DNA of 64,000 bases from Acipenser ruthenus (Eukaryota; Chordata; Actinopteri; Acipenseriformes; Acipenseridae): the NCBI RefSeq assembly GCF_902713425.1, contig NC_081197.1:59205104-59269103 (forward strand), read 5' to 3'. Position numbers and translations under genes: made by a program. The notes below the pieces were generated by a model, which saw only the letters and a list, made by a program, of their open reading frames with translations, did not search any database and was not told the origin of the DNA. Below, one piece after another: positions 23,624-49,800 of this stretch. How positions within the stretch are numbered: position 1 is the first letter of the stretch; every line of letters starts with the position of its first letter.

Positions 23624-24670
23624 TTATTTAAACAGGCTCTGCACCCACGTAAAAAGACCCCCTTTGGGATTCCCTGCCTCCCCAGTCTCCGCCTTCTCCT
23701 CTGAGTTTCTCCGCACCTCCCTCAGCTCCTGGTAGGCGTGCAGTGCCCTCTTCAGCTCCCTCTCCGCACTGAAATGCACCATCTGCTGGCTCAGCAGGGG
23801 CACGATCAAGTTGAAGCCGTCCACCCTCTTGTTGAGCCTGGCCAGGTCTGCCCTGAAGGCTTCACAGTTGAGGAGCCACTGCTTCTGCTTTGAGGGGGTG
23901 AGGGGCTCCCCGAGCTTCCCTCGGGAGCCCAGCAGGTCTGCCCTCAGTTGGGCGATGGTCTCACGGATCTCCTTGTGCGCCACGATCCACTGTGGCTGGT
24001 AGCCGTTCTCGATGAGGATGCGGTTCAGGTTGTGGGTCATGGGGTCCACGTACGGGTTGCTGTGGCTGAACTTGCTGAGGGGCTTCCTCTTGCCACTCAG
24101 GTTGCTGAAGTCCCCCTTAACCATGGACTCCTGGATGAGGTCCTCCACCAGCCTCTCGATGGCCTGGGTGATCTTGATATTCTTGGTCCTCCGTAGCTCG
24201 CTGGCCGTCAAGGCGTCCTCTGAAGACTGCCGCTCCAGGCTGCGCCTCCGGTAGTCCAGCACCTGGTCCATGGCTCTGTCCACCCGGAACTGCCTGTACT
24301 GCCGCTCCCTCTGGCTGGGCGTCCCCATTCCCACCCCCTCGAAGCTCAGGTACTGCCTGTGCTGGGGCGCCTGCCGCCTCAGCTTCTCATCCTCCTCCTC
24401 CTAACCTGTGGCAGCCCTCCGCCCGCCCCCTCAGCCGCTGTCAGGGTGGAGCTCTTTGGCCAGCCGCAGATAGGCTTCCTTCACCTCCTCTGGGCTGCTG
24501 CTCCCATCCTCTGGCAGGCGGAGCAGTTTGTAGCAGTGCAGCAGGCTCCTGCTCACCTTACAGCTGGACAGCCACCGGGCAGCGAAGCAGCAGGGAGGCA
24601 GGAGAGCCCTGTGGATCTCCAGGTGGGAGAGGACAGAGAACGGAGCCGTCAGCAACCAGGAGCAACTCAT
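23624..24670 (-). pseudogene. dnajc28: DNAJC28 homologue with interrupted J domain
   Basis: DnaJ-family protein with a DUF1992 domain. Read from ATG at 24670: MSCSWLLTAPF..., a hydrophobic/basic N terminus that could target mitochondria, then helix II and the HPD of a J domain (YKLLRLPEDG..., LAKELHPDSG). TGA follows at once, then 11 codons later TAG, and the same frame resumes with EEEDEKLRRQAPQHRQYLSF, then GTPSQRERQYRQFR and ITQAIERLVEDLIQESMVKG, SGKRKPLSKF, DPMTHNLNRILIENGYQPQW and FNLIVPLLSQQMVHF, all typical of DNAJC28. Compared with the human protein as I remember it, about 35 residues (J-domain helix III) between HPDSG and the EEED stretch are replaced by 13 codons including the two stops; no GT-AG intron explains this. 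It may be a dying copy (for example one of two duplicates), a DUF1992-only protein starting at the ATG at 24334, or an assembly error in GC-rich DNA. Confidence 0.8.
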
Positions 24671-25416
24671 CTTCACAGCGGCTGAGCCCACTGCTGCCAG
24701 GGACCTTAAAAAAAAAAAAAAAGAAAATCTTCTAATTTGAAGTTTGTTTAGTGTTGTTAATAGTAGGATGTAAAGTAAACATATTGCATATTCTGATTCT
24801 AATTATTCGAATGCTTGCGTGATTATATAACTGTTAAGTTTAACTTGATATAACCAATACATTTCACATGTATAAAACAAAAGCATGAATAGATAGCTTG
24901 GATGTGTAAAAATGCGATGCTTGCTAAAGGGGGCCACTTTTCAACGAAATGATCAGTCTTATTTTTCAAGAAGCTGGTTGTAAGTAACGTTTTCAAAGAG
25001 CTTTATATGAAAAAAAAATACTTAAAAATGTCTTTGACTACTAATTGATTCAAATTTTGGCAGAAAAAAAGCCGCCTACAAATTGCCGAGGGTTGCACGT
25101 CCTCAATCAAAGATGCAATAAAGTCTGACCTGCTCCTCGTATTGGAAACGTGTATATGAGCATGTCCTGTCTATATCATACACCGGACTTGCAATTGAAA
25201 CGCTACTGTTTTACACTGCTGGTGTTGCAGCACAGCCCCGATTTAAACTGTACACGTTGGATACTAGTGTTACCTTCACTCTGCCACTTTGTGTAATGGT
25301 CCATTCATCACGCCTGCATAACTGTAACATTGCTTAACCTTCACTTTAAAATGACTCAGAACCCAGAACACAATGCATGCAGTGTGTCACTGCCAGGTTA
25401 AAGTAAAATAACTACA

Positions 25417-25455
<39 letters not shown>
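25417..25455. repeat. (ATT)n microsatellite
   Basis: Thirteen ATT units in the DNAJC28-GART interval. Confidence 0.9.
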
Positions 25456-25457
<2 letters not shown>

Positions 25458-25723
25458 ACAACGGTGTCATTCAAACGTTATGTAAACTGCAATCCATTTT
25501 ATTTGGAGGTCATATTGCAAAGCATACTACTGCAGCAGTTAACAGTTTAAGAATACAGTACTACTTCACAAGCATAATGCAACTGTTAAAGAATGTACCG
25601 GCAGAATTAAATCTCCCTTTGACAGTTTTTATTTTTTCAAGACGCACTGTATTAATAAATCATGCCTGTTAGTTGAATCGGCGAGTGAGCGCTTCCCGAT
25701 TGTTGTTATTTAGCGGCGCAGCG

Positions 25724-25780
25724 TGGGAATTGTAGTACATTACGTTCCCCCACCTTCAACGATCTTGGGAGTTGTAGTTT
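25724..25780 (-). promoter_or_regulatory. two ZNF143/THAP11-like sites
   Basis: TGGGAATTGTAGTAC (25724-25738) and TTGGGAGTTGTAGTTT (25765-25780) match, on the reverse strand, the ACTACAATTCCCA motif bound by ZNF143 (Staf/SBF) and associated with THAP11 in housekeeping promoters. They lie 1.05 kb upstream of the DNAJC28 ATG and about 3.2 kb upstream of the GART ATG, in the head-to-head interval. A GC-rich NRF1-like word (CGCGCATGCC at about 25872) follows. That this is the promoter is inference. Confidence 0.6.
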
Positions 25781-25997
25781 TTCAACTGTTCACGCCGCTG
25801 CAGATTGCACAGGTGTAGTGTTATTTTTCAGGTACGTTTTAAAAAGTGGTACGTAGCGCACTGCGCTTGCTCGCGCATGCCTAAACAGATTCCACTAAGA
25901 AAGAAGTTAAACACCCTTTTAAAAACGGCACGTTATGTTGTTTTCGGTCTTTTACATATATATATTTTAATGTAATTCACAAAATCACAAAATAATA

Positions 25998-26107
25998 TGT
26001 CAACCGAGCATCCACTACCAGCTCTCAATCTCAGTCTCGATTGAAACGAAAACACCTGCCAACCGAGCATCCACTACCAGCTCTCAATCACAGTCTCGAT
26101 TGAAACA
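25998..26107. repeat. 56-bp direct duplication
   Basis: CCAACCGAGCATCCACTACC and AGTCTCGATTGAAAC occur twice in tandem in the presumed promoter region. Confidence 0.9.
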
Positions 26108-26292
26108 GACTTCAAGCAGACAGGTGCGACTTTTGCATAATACATTTCTGCTTAGCAATTGTTTTTTTTTCACATACGCGAGGGACTGTCGATTTACATT
26201 ACATTACATTAGTGTGTGCTGCGTATTTGATCTTTTTTCAATCCACTGTGAGATTGTTTGCTGTACCAGAAATTGGGCTCATAATCCCAGAA

Positions 26293-26312
26293 AACTACAT
26301 ATCCCATGATGC
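26293..26312 (+). promoter_or_regulatory. third ZNF143/THAP11-like site
   Basis: AACTACATATCCCATGATGC matches the ACTACATTTCCCAGAATGC form of the ZNF143-associated motif, in the opposite orientation to the pair at 25724-25780. It probably belongs to the same promoter region and may mark the GART side. Confidence 0.55.
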
Positions 26313-27325
26313 ATTTTCTCATGATGTTTAAAAAAAGAAAAGTTTTCAGCCTCGCCTAAACAAAAGTTACAAAAACTTGATAAACTTCAAAAATCACCTA
26401 TAAAACTAAATAAATAATAATAAAACAATAAAACACTAGCATCCACAGCGGAGCTGCGTAGAGTTCCCAGTGTAACTTCATTACCACACGTGGTGCCTTG
26501 CCGCGGTGTGTGGAGAGGGGTTTATGTGTTCCTCGCTCTGACTGCGCGTACATCCAGACGTAGTGTAGCGACAGCTGTCCTCGTGTGCTTCTACTGAGGA
26601 GAAACTTGCAATTTACAGCTGCATCAGGTACACACTTCATACAGGTATAGTAAGAAGCGTTAAGAAAACGTTTACTAACATGTTTTTTTCTGCAGAAACT
26701 TTAATAGAATATGCAGAAAGCATGAATACCATGTTCAAGTTAACGCAGAACTCGGTCTCTACCAGTTTAAGTTTCAGAGTTCTGTAAATGAATAGTGGCC
26801 TATGTTAAATGCTTCTGTTTACAATCAAATAAAACCAAATCGCTCCAAAATGTGGTATCTGTTTGTTTTGGTAGTGCAAGTTTTTAGGCTACTGTTAGAT
26901 TGAATGCAGTTTTGTCGTGAACTCAAACACCTTTTTGTTTTCGTTAACTGGGTGCTTTTCTTTTTGATGTTGCTGTTCTGCGCTCAGATGACTCTCCGAG
27001 GTTACGAATGAAACCCGTGCAGTTTAACTTAAGGCACATGACCCGAGATAACCATGGAGACGGTCCTAATTTGATTAGGAACCATATGCAACTTTTTAAA
27101 TCGGGGCACGCTCTCCAAGCACGAATGGGGTGATTCACTGAGCTAGTGCAGCGCTGTCAGAGGTGAAGGAGTTCGAGTTGCAAAACAGGGCTTGATGCAA
27201 ACGGGGAAGCCTTGAAACCGACATACTCGCTGTACAAATAGGTCACGGGTCCGAACTACTGGATACACATCTGCAAATAAGCCCATGTATTAATAGATGA
27301 AAGCTGTGGTTCTGTGGTCATGCTC

Positions 27326-27486
27326 CAGGGATGGAAGTAAGACTCCTATTGCATAGCAGTTTGATCCATTCCTGGTTTCACTATGAGTTTAATTAGACAG
27401 CCTACCGTGTTACCTATACACTGTGGCTAATCTGCTTGTATTAAAGCCTGGGATGGAACAAAGTGCTATGCAATGGGGATCTTATT
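27326..27486. mobile_element. foldback MITE-like repeat, copy 1
   Basis: Starts CAGGGATGGAAGTAAGACTC, continues CTATTGCATAGCAG, and ends with the approximate reverse complement (CTATGCAATGGGGATCTTAT then CCTCCCTGT). Members at 28017-28181 and 30925-31080 share the ends, and partial ones lie at 38228-38292 and 63712-63786. No coding capacity. Confidence 0.7.
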
Positions 27487-28016
27487 TTCCTCCCTGTTGC
27501 ACAAGGGTGTATTCAGGAGAGTGTCCATGAGCAGGACTGATTCTTTCCACCAGGAACCCAGGCAGGTTGTATTTCATATGGAACTGACAGGTTAAGTAAA
27601 ACATGTATTCTTTTATGGGTCATCGCATCCCTGGGGGCTGTTAGAAAGAGACACTGATGTCGGGCTCTTGGAAAGGTCATGTTTTGGGTGTAATTCAGCG
27701 CTGCCGTTTCGATTGTGTTTTGTGTTTCAGATGCTGTTTGCCATTGGTGAGCCTGCATGGGGTCTGCTCATATTAGCATGGAGACTTGGTGGTTTTGTGC
27801 ATCGTTAATTTCAGCCGATTTGCACAGAGGACAGCCTCACATTTCACTCCTGACATTAAGATGCTGCAGTGGTCTGTCAGGAAGACTCATTTATTCTTTA
27901 CTTCTCCTGTGCATGTAAAATGGATTTTAAAAAGGAGGAGGGAAGTGGAGGGGGTGACATTACTAAATCCTAGTGCCAGGCCTAGCTAGGTTTTCTCCTG
28001 TTTCAATATTATACAA

Positions 28017-28181
28017 TTAAACTCTTACTGGCATAGGAATAAGACTCCAATATCAATTTCATCCATTCCAGGTTTTAAAACAAGCTTGATTAGTTAGTAC
28101 AGGTAACAAGCTCAGGTGTGTCGGAGCAAAACCAGGAACGGATCAAACTGCTATCCAATGGGAGTCTTCTTTCCATCCCTG
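28017..28181. mobile_element. foldback MITE-like repeat, copy 2
   Basis: Left arm AGGAATAAGACTCC and CCATTCCAGGTTTTAAAAC; right arm AAAACCAGGAACGGATCAAA and CAATGGGAGTCTTCTTTCCA. The arms are inverted repeats of each other around a centre with AACAAGCTCAGGTG, shared with copy 3. Confidence 0.75.
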
Positions 28182-28430
28182 TAATATTCAAGCATTCTTT
28201 AATTTTGAATAAACTGATAAACAAAAGTATAAATTGTACTCTGTTAAAGAAAAAGCAATCAACCAGAAAACCTATTAAGACAGGAGAGAGCAACTCTGCT
28301 GTGCACGAGAATGTGGCTTCTTTATTTCGGATGCAATGGTTCTTCTGCATGGTATCTTTTCATACAATCATTTATGTAATATGGACATGGCTATTGCTTG
28401 CACTGTGTACATTTAAAGCAGTGTGTGTTT

Positions 28431-42718
<14,288 letters not shown>

Positions 42719-43006
42719 ACTGGAGCATCCCAATACTAACAAGATCCTCTGGAACACCCAGGAGCAGCACTAGACTGGAGCATCCCAGTACCAACGAGAT
42801 CCGCTGGAACACCCAGGAGCAGCACTAGACTGGAGCATCCCAGTACCAACGAGATCCGCTGGAACACCTAGGAGCAGCACTAGACTGGAGCATCCCAATA
42901 CCAACAAGATCCGCTGGAACACCCAGGAGCAGCACTAGACTGGAGCATCCCAATACCAACGAGATCCGCTGGAACACCCAGGAGCAGCACTAGACTCCCA
43001 ATTCCA

Positions 43007-44435
43007 ACAAGGAACTGTTTACATCTCACCCCGGGATCAGAGCTGGAGTGAGATTGTGGCTTCATTAAGTGACACTGTGTTTGCTAATGAACCCATACAG
43101 AATCATTCCCAAGAGCACACACATACACACTCACTCACTCTAGTGACTTTTTTTGGTTTCCGGTTGATGAAGACCTAATCCTTTGAGGTATTGTGTTGAT
43201 GCTCAGTGCTATGCTGATTCAGTTATTCTCTCCTCGTGTTTTGATCATGGGTTTTGTTGAAGAGATATTATCCCTTTTCATTCCAGTTCTTTTTAAAGCT
43301 GCAGCTGCTACCATGTGACTGGGTTATATAAACTGCATGTTAAATATGTTACTGATACTGACCTCCTGAAGTTTCAGCTTCGTTGGGACGGTACACTTTG
43401 GGTTATTGTCTTGATTTGTATGACCTCATTTCCATTCCCAGTGTTGTGTATTAAAGATGAACCCTTTCGCTGCACAAGTTGCTTTATCAATCATACCTGT
43501 ACTTTTCCATTGTGTGTTTATAGTTGCTGCTCTGCTGTATTCTGTTGTTTCTCTATAAAGTCCCATTGCAGGTGGTGTACAGTATTACATTCAATGCCAC
43601 GCTTTCAACCTCTGGGCATGCTGCTCTCTTTCTCATATCCTTTAACTTCCATGTGTAGTTATTAGAATTACATTTGCTCACTGTGATACTGGATGAAGTC
43701 ATGTAGGCAACTGATATCTCATGGAACATGGTTAACTTCTTATAGATGTACTGTAAGTGCAAAAATGTTTTACCCACTTGTGCTAAACACAGACTGCATA
43801 GAAATCCCCTGACTTAGCCAGTGTCTCCTCTTGACCTGTGACAGGAGGTCATCTCTTGGTTTTCTTGCTCATTCTGTGGTTGGGATACATTCCGTTCTGC
43901 ATGTTCTATTCTACAATAAACTGCTGAAGTTGCATTACCTTTGCTGCTGTTAGTTTATATGTTACACGTTGATCAGCCTATATACTGAATGAATACATAT
44001 AAGCATAACTAAGGCCATTCTTCCATACAATGCATTCTGCTATACTGTATTAGATAGAAGTATGATATGCATCCTGTACTTTTATGATGATAATAAACGA
44101 TTGTAATAATTGAAGTCTGCAGTAGGGGTTGTAAACAATAGGAAGAAATTGATGCGTTGGGTTTGTTCCACTCTCACTCGTACTACTGGAATAGAAATGA
44201 CTTATTCTAGAGATTTTTATATAGATATCTGATTTTAATTGTTGTGGGTTTCAGTTTATCATTCCCATGAAGACAGATACAAAATATGTATTGGGAGTAT
44301 TAAGCAACATCCTAATTATTGCAAACATCCTACGACTTCTTGGAATGATTCAAATCAGATCTGCGTAGCTTCAGGTATTGTGCACCTCACTCTAATCACT
44401 GTGTAGTGGAGTCCTTTCTACAGTTTCTTCTGTGG
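43007..44435. other. GART 3' untranslated and intergenic DNA
   Basis: No further gene seen. Probably 3' untranslated sequence of GART to one of the AATAAA signals, then a short spacer before the convergent lectin pseudogene. Confidence 0.45.
43915..43920 (+). other. candidate GART poly(A) signal
   Basis: AATAAA 1.2 kb after the GART stop; another AATAAA lies at 44092-44097. Either could end the transcript, facing the convergent lectin copy. Confidence 0.4.
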
Positions 44436-45834
44436 TCAGTATCTCATGGAACAGATAAAAGCTTGGTTCGTGCTACATGGATAATCATTCCCTTCACAGG
44501 GTCTAGGAGAAAAGATCAGAGCCATCTCAATGGTTATTAACCAGTTAAGATTTTATAAAATAAATAAGGAGACACTTCTCTAGAATTTTAAGAAAACAAA
44601 GACACCTAATAACCAGTAAACTATTTTAAGCCCATCCTAAATTATCCTTACAAGTAGTTTGTTACTTGAAAGATTTTGAAATGGACAATCTTCACTATTC
44701 TGACATCATATCAAAAATACATTGCCGTTGTACACACAGCTCACAAAAAAAAAGGAAGAAAAACACGAAACATTGAAACCTCCATGCAATCCTAGGTCAA
44801 GCCTTAATGCAGGACTTACTCCAATGCATTTCCACGCAGTGTCCCACCCCAGCAGCATTGTCAGGCTGTCTCGATAACCAGTTAGTGAAGTTCCATGGGG
44901 AGCCATCTGTCCACACATACCGCCCGGTCTAAGAGGGACAGAAAGCTGAAATTACACACTGAACAAAGGATTAGCAATCCAGTTCAGAAAGGACAAGGCT
45001 CTGTAAGTGATGTACAAATCTGAAATATTTACTGTGGAAGTTGTTTCACCTTTAATGGAACTACCATGGGGATTATTTGCAGAAGTTACCTTGTCTACCG
45101 TCACAAACAAACAAATGGATGGAAAGTAGAAATACAAATTACTTTAACATTTGCAAAACTGCACAAGAAGACACCTTACTGAAACTATACTGGCCTCCAT
45201 GAAATTAAAGCCCCCCAACCAAGTTGCAGTGGATTCCCCATAGGCTTCTGTCATCATGGCAGCTGACTTGTCTTGTAGAGAGGCATTGGTCACTGCAACA
45301 AGGTGTCCTTCTGGGTAGTTATCTTGGCAGAAAAACTGGAGGGAAAATACACAGAGGATATAGGAAGAGAATCCACTACATACAGAATGTCATGGATGTT
45401 CATGAGACGTGAAACACTCCTTTCTGTCAGCTGGACCCTCCAGCAGAATCAGTGGAGGCTCTGGACCCTCCAGCAGAGGCAGTGGAGGCTCTGGACCCTC
45501 CAGCAGAGGCAGTGGAGGCTCCGTAAGATGCAGAGGTGCCATACAGGTTGCTCATGCATATGGAAGAAATACCACATTTGTATTACTGATTTATTCCTAA
45601 ATGTATTTCTTTGATCCAATAGAGGCAGATCGATGCAGGGGGACAGGTTCATGGTAAAGTGAGATTAAATCCTAACTATAAACTGTGTATGTTATTTGTT
45701 TTAAATTGTTTGATTAAAAGGATTTTTATTTAGCCAGATTTCTGAAAGATTATGTGTTTACTACTGGCCATACCTCAGCCTCAGGGAATGTGCACAACAT
45801 GGAAAATAATCGATTTCAACGCCCCTGCATGAAT
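44436..45834 (-). pseudogene. C-type lectin copy A (QPD type), degraded
   Basis: Four exon-like pieces on minus match the neighbouring intact lectin. 45774-45834: ends LFSMLCTFPEAE but has TGA where a Trp/Tyr is expected (RGR-stop-NRLFS). 45191-45335: FFCQDNYPEGHLVAVTNASL then TWLGGFNFMEA. 44820-44928: YVWTDGSPWNFTNWLSRQPD then NAAGVGHCVEMHW. 44436-44502: NDYPCSTNQAFICSMRY and stop; this one is in frame only if a weaker acceptor is used. The two 5' exons (signal peptide and linker) are not found. QPD is the galactose-type sugar-binding triplet, and the Trp of the usual WND is Gly. The stop and missing exons make it a pseudogene, though some exons look well kept. Confidence 0.8.
45429..45520. 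repeat. 30-bp tandem repeat, 3 copies
   Basis: GGACCCTCCAGCAGAGGCAG followed by TGGAGGCTCT, three times, in an intron of the degraded lectin. Confidence 0.9.
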
Positions 45835-46400
45835 CTGCAGAAAGAAGAGACACATTCAGAGACTGGCTTCTCAAAGGGACAGAGAGCTGGACTGGCAGTC
45901 CTAAATGAGCATCTAACCCTTTTCTATCTGTCGACTTCTCTGGACAGTAGAAATTCAGTTCATGTTGCCCATTACCACAATGAACCCTATAGAAAGCTGT
46001 ACACCTTGAAGCAGAGCGGGGCAGAGTGAGATAGGGAGTAGGGCAGAAGTGTGAGGGTTAAGTGGAGGCAACTGTGTTTGGAATCCAGGAAAGGGTCATG
46101 TGTAAACGCTATGTGTTCCTGCCTAGAGAGTTGTGTATGCCTGGATCCTAGAGATTTAATGGAACTACCATTAAATGTCTTATATTTGATTGTAAATACT
46201 TTAATAAAATAAGCAGTTAAATTCATGTACCAGTCAACCGTATTCCTTGTGTGAACTCATAAACCCCCCATTTTTGGTCCTTAGCGAGGGCTAAAAACAA
46301 GGTTTCTGCATACTGCTAGCTTAGACGCCCGTCTCCTTCTGTTACTAAATTTGTTTCAGGATTGCTTTCATCTAAAAAAATACACCGCCTATTATTTTAA

Positions 46401-46450
46401 ATTTTTTTGGCTCACTTGGCATTTGGATCACAATTTCATTTAAACAGACT
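46401..46450 (+). repeat. about 49-bp inverted-repeat arm (left)
   Basis: GGCTCACTTGGCATTTGGAT and CACAATTTCATTTAAACAGA here are the reverse complement of 49304-49352, with only one T of length difference in a T run. Confidence 0.85.
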
Positions 46451-46860
46451 ACAATAGTACAATACTACAAAATTCTAAATTCTGGTTAAAAAAAAGCTAA
46501 TCCCCCTGAATCGACGCCCCTTGAACTGCTTGGGGCCCGGAGCGTTTGCTTGGTGTGCTTATGCCTGGCACCACCACTGATTTCACATAACACAATAACA
46601 CACTTCAAAGTATTTGGAAACCATGCAACGTTTCAACAGTAATGTAAAGGTATGCATTTTATTTGTAAATAAGGATAGTTTGATTTGATCTGTTAAAATT
46701 TCATTCACAGATAGCACATGCAGTACTGCAGTAGATTATTCTTTTTAAATCGCTGTCTAGTGGAAGAAAGTATTGTAGAATTAGACTAGATTAAGTGATT
46801 AAACAAACACCCTCCAAATGTTTGCATGCACTGTCCATCCTCCTCCTCCTCCTTGCAGGG

Positions 46861-49800
46861 TCAGGCAGTGTACAGATAGGAGCAGATGAACGGCTTGCTG
46901 TCTGCGCAGGTTTGATCATTCCACATTTTATCTGTAAGAACAGAGGTAAGAACACAGTTCAGTGGTAGTGTTGATAAAAGTTATAGCCCTTCTCAACCTG
47001 CCAGCTACTGGAAGCTATACCTATCTAGTACAGGAACCCCAGCACTTCCTAACTCTCCCTGTCCAAAGATATCCATGTAATGCACCCTGGATATCCATGC
47101 AATGCATTCAGGATAGCCATGTAATTCACTCAGGATAGCCATGTAATGCACTTAGGATAGCCATTTAATGCACCCTGGATATCCATGTAATGCACCCTGG
47201 ATATCCATGCAATGCATTCGGATAACCATGTAATTCACTCAGGATATCCATGTAAGAACATAAGAACATAAGAACATAAGAACATAAGAAAGTTTACAAA
47301 CGAGAGGAGGCCATTCAGCCCATCTTGCTCGTTTGGTTGTTAGTAGCTTATTGATCCCAGAATCTCATCAAGCAGCTTCTTGAAGGATCCCAGGGTGTCA
47401 GCTTCAACAACATTACTGGGGAGTTGGTTCCAGACCCTCACAATTCTCTGTGTAAAAAAGTGCCTCCTATTTTCTGTTCTGAATGCCCCTTTATCTAATC
47501 TCCATTTATGACCCCTGGTCCTTGTTTCTTTTTTCAAGTCAAAGAAGTCCCCCGGGTTGACATTGTCTATACCTTTTAGGATTTTGAATGTTTGAATCAG
47601 ATCGCCGCGTAGTCTTCTTTGTTCAAGACTGAATAGATTCAATTCTTTTAGCCTGTCTGCATACGACATGCCTTTTAAACCCGGGATAATTCTGGTTGCT
47701 CTTCTTTGCACTCTTTCTACAGCAGCAATATCCTTTTTGTAACGAGGTGACCAGAACTGAACACAATATTCTAGGTGAGGATGTAATGCACCCTGGATAT
47801 CCATGCAATGCATTCAGGATAGCCATGTAATGGGTATATGGAATCTGTATTTACTTTCATTCAATGAGTTTTGCACTGTTTGGTGAATTGATTACTAAGA
47901 TTTCTAATGAACATGTAAAGCCACTGTTAATTGTTCAGTTGTGCACATCTTCATCATGGTCTTTCTCAACTCCTATCAGAAGCCTTGCTCCAAAGCATGT
48001 GTCAATCTTAAATGTATAAACTGAGTAAGACTAATCAGCAGCTGTAATATAATAAGCTGTACAAAATACATTCAATAACGTAAACTGCCTGTGGCCCAGT
48101 CTGGTCCCACAACCCTTCTTGATCCTCCAATCTATTAGAACGTGTCTATTGTGATGTATTCATGACAAGTCATATTGCTCACCAACGAGGAATATTTCCA
48201 GACAGTCTTCTTTTCCACCACTATTATTTGGCTCGCCTACTTTCCAGCCAGTGTATTTCCAGGAGGACCCGTCTGTCCACTTATACTGTCCAGTCTAAGA
48301 GGGACACAGGGACAGTCTGGGTTAGACACTCACAGCTTTACAAATTCTAGGCTGTAGTCACACAATTGAACAGTATATGCATAGGTGCAGCTTGGGCTAT
48401 GTCTTACACACAGGGTGCTTTGTTTTCAGTGTTCATTGTGCAACAGGCAGGAGGTAAAGGTAGAGTATTTGCATTGATCATTTGGTTGTTTCTGTTAATT
48501 GTGCAACAGGCAGGAGGTAAAGGTAGTCTTTGCTGCAATCACTTTCGATGAATTGGTTGTTTCTGCCGAGCTAAAACACATCCTGATTTGAGTGTAGTCT
48601 TGGAAGAGGTATGTAAGACAATAAGTAGACAAGCTGGGTGTGGAGCATGTCTAACACCCACCCCGGCAGACTGCAAGTGAAACGGACAGACACGTAGGAA
48701 AAAAACACTACAGTATTAGGACTTCCTCTTGCTTCCCTGGATATACCTGACTGTTATCACACCTTACATTATAACAGGGTTCACAATGAAGAACCCAAGT
48801 CGGCTCAAACAAACATAGAAAAACAATGAACCCTACCTGTAAAAGATACAAGAGTAACAGGGTTAAAAAAAAGATATTGAACAGCAAGTGCCTGCTTACC
48901 TTGAAAAAGTTAAACCCTCCCACCCAGGTACGAACAGGGCCCCCGTATGCATTTAACACCAAGTCAGCGAGCTGTTCATGTAGGGAAGCGCTGGTCACTG
49001 CTGCAAGGTGTCCACCAGGGAGATTATTATTGCAGTAGAACTGGGGAGGGAGACACATTCATGTATTCAATAAGCATTTTGTTGTGTACATATACCTACA
49101 GTCTGAACTTGAACCTGTGGTTACACATTTCATTTTCTTCAATCTTTGGGGGTGCCTATGCATTTTTTTGTCATGTCTTTTTTTGTTCTTACTCAGTCAT
49201 GATACTAGTTAGCACTGCCGTTTCAACTGACAAATGCAACGTGTTACTGTCTTGTAGAGGTGGTAGACCTGATGTCAGCTTCTTGCCACCTGGAAAACGT
49301 GGAAGTCTGTTTAAATGAAATTGTGATCCAAATGCCAAGTGAGCCAAAAAATGTAAATAATCAAGGGTATTTTGTGCTGTGCTTACTATTATTTATTTCT
49401 TAGCAGTTACCCTTATCCAGGGTGACTTACAGTTATTACAAGATATCACATTATTTTTACATACAATTACCCATTTATACAGTTGGGTTTTTACTGGAGC
49501 AATCTAGGTAAAGTACCTTGCTCAAGGGTACAGCAGCAGTGTCCCCCACCTGGGATTGATCCCACAACCCTCCAGTCAAGAGTCCAGAGCCCTTACCACT
49601 ACTCCACAATGCTGCTTACAATGATGTGGAGGTAGTAGTGTTAGGCTGGGAATATTCAGGTCAGTTGTTTCGTATGTTCACATGGTGGCTGGTGTGCTGT
49701 GATTGAAGATGTAATTCATTGAAGGTGGATTGTTCTCTATGTGTTTTGTCTATGATGGATATATTTGAGTTTGGTTGTACAGAGCTGTAATTGTTTAATT

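Larger units (their letters stand above)
24740..28430. other. DNAJC28-GART head-to-head interval
   Basis: Holds the promoter-like motifs at 25724-25780 and 26293-26312, small repeats and two foldback elements (27326-27486, 28017-28181). The 5' untranslated exon or exons of GART should be here because the ATG exon begins at a splice acceptor, but I cannot place them from sequence alone. Confidence 0.5.
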
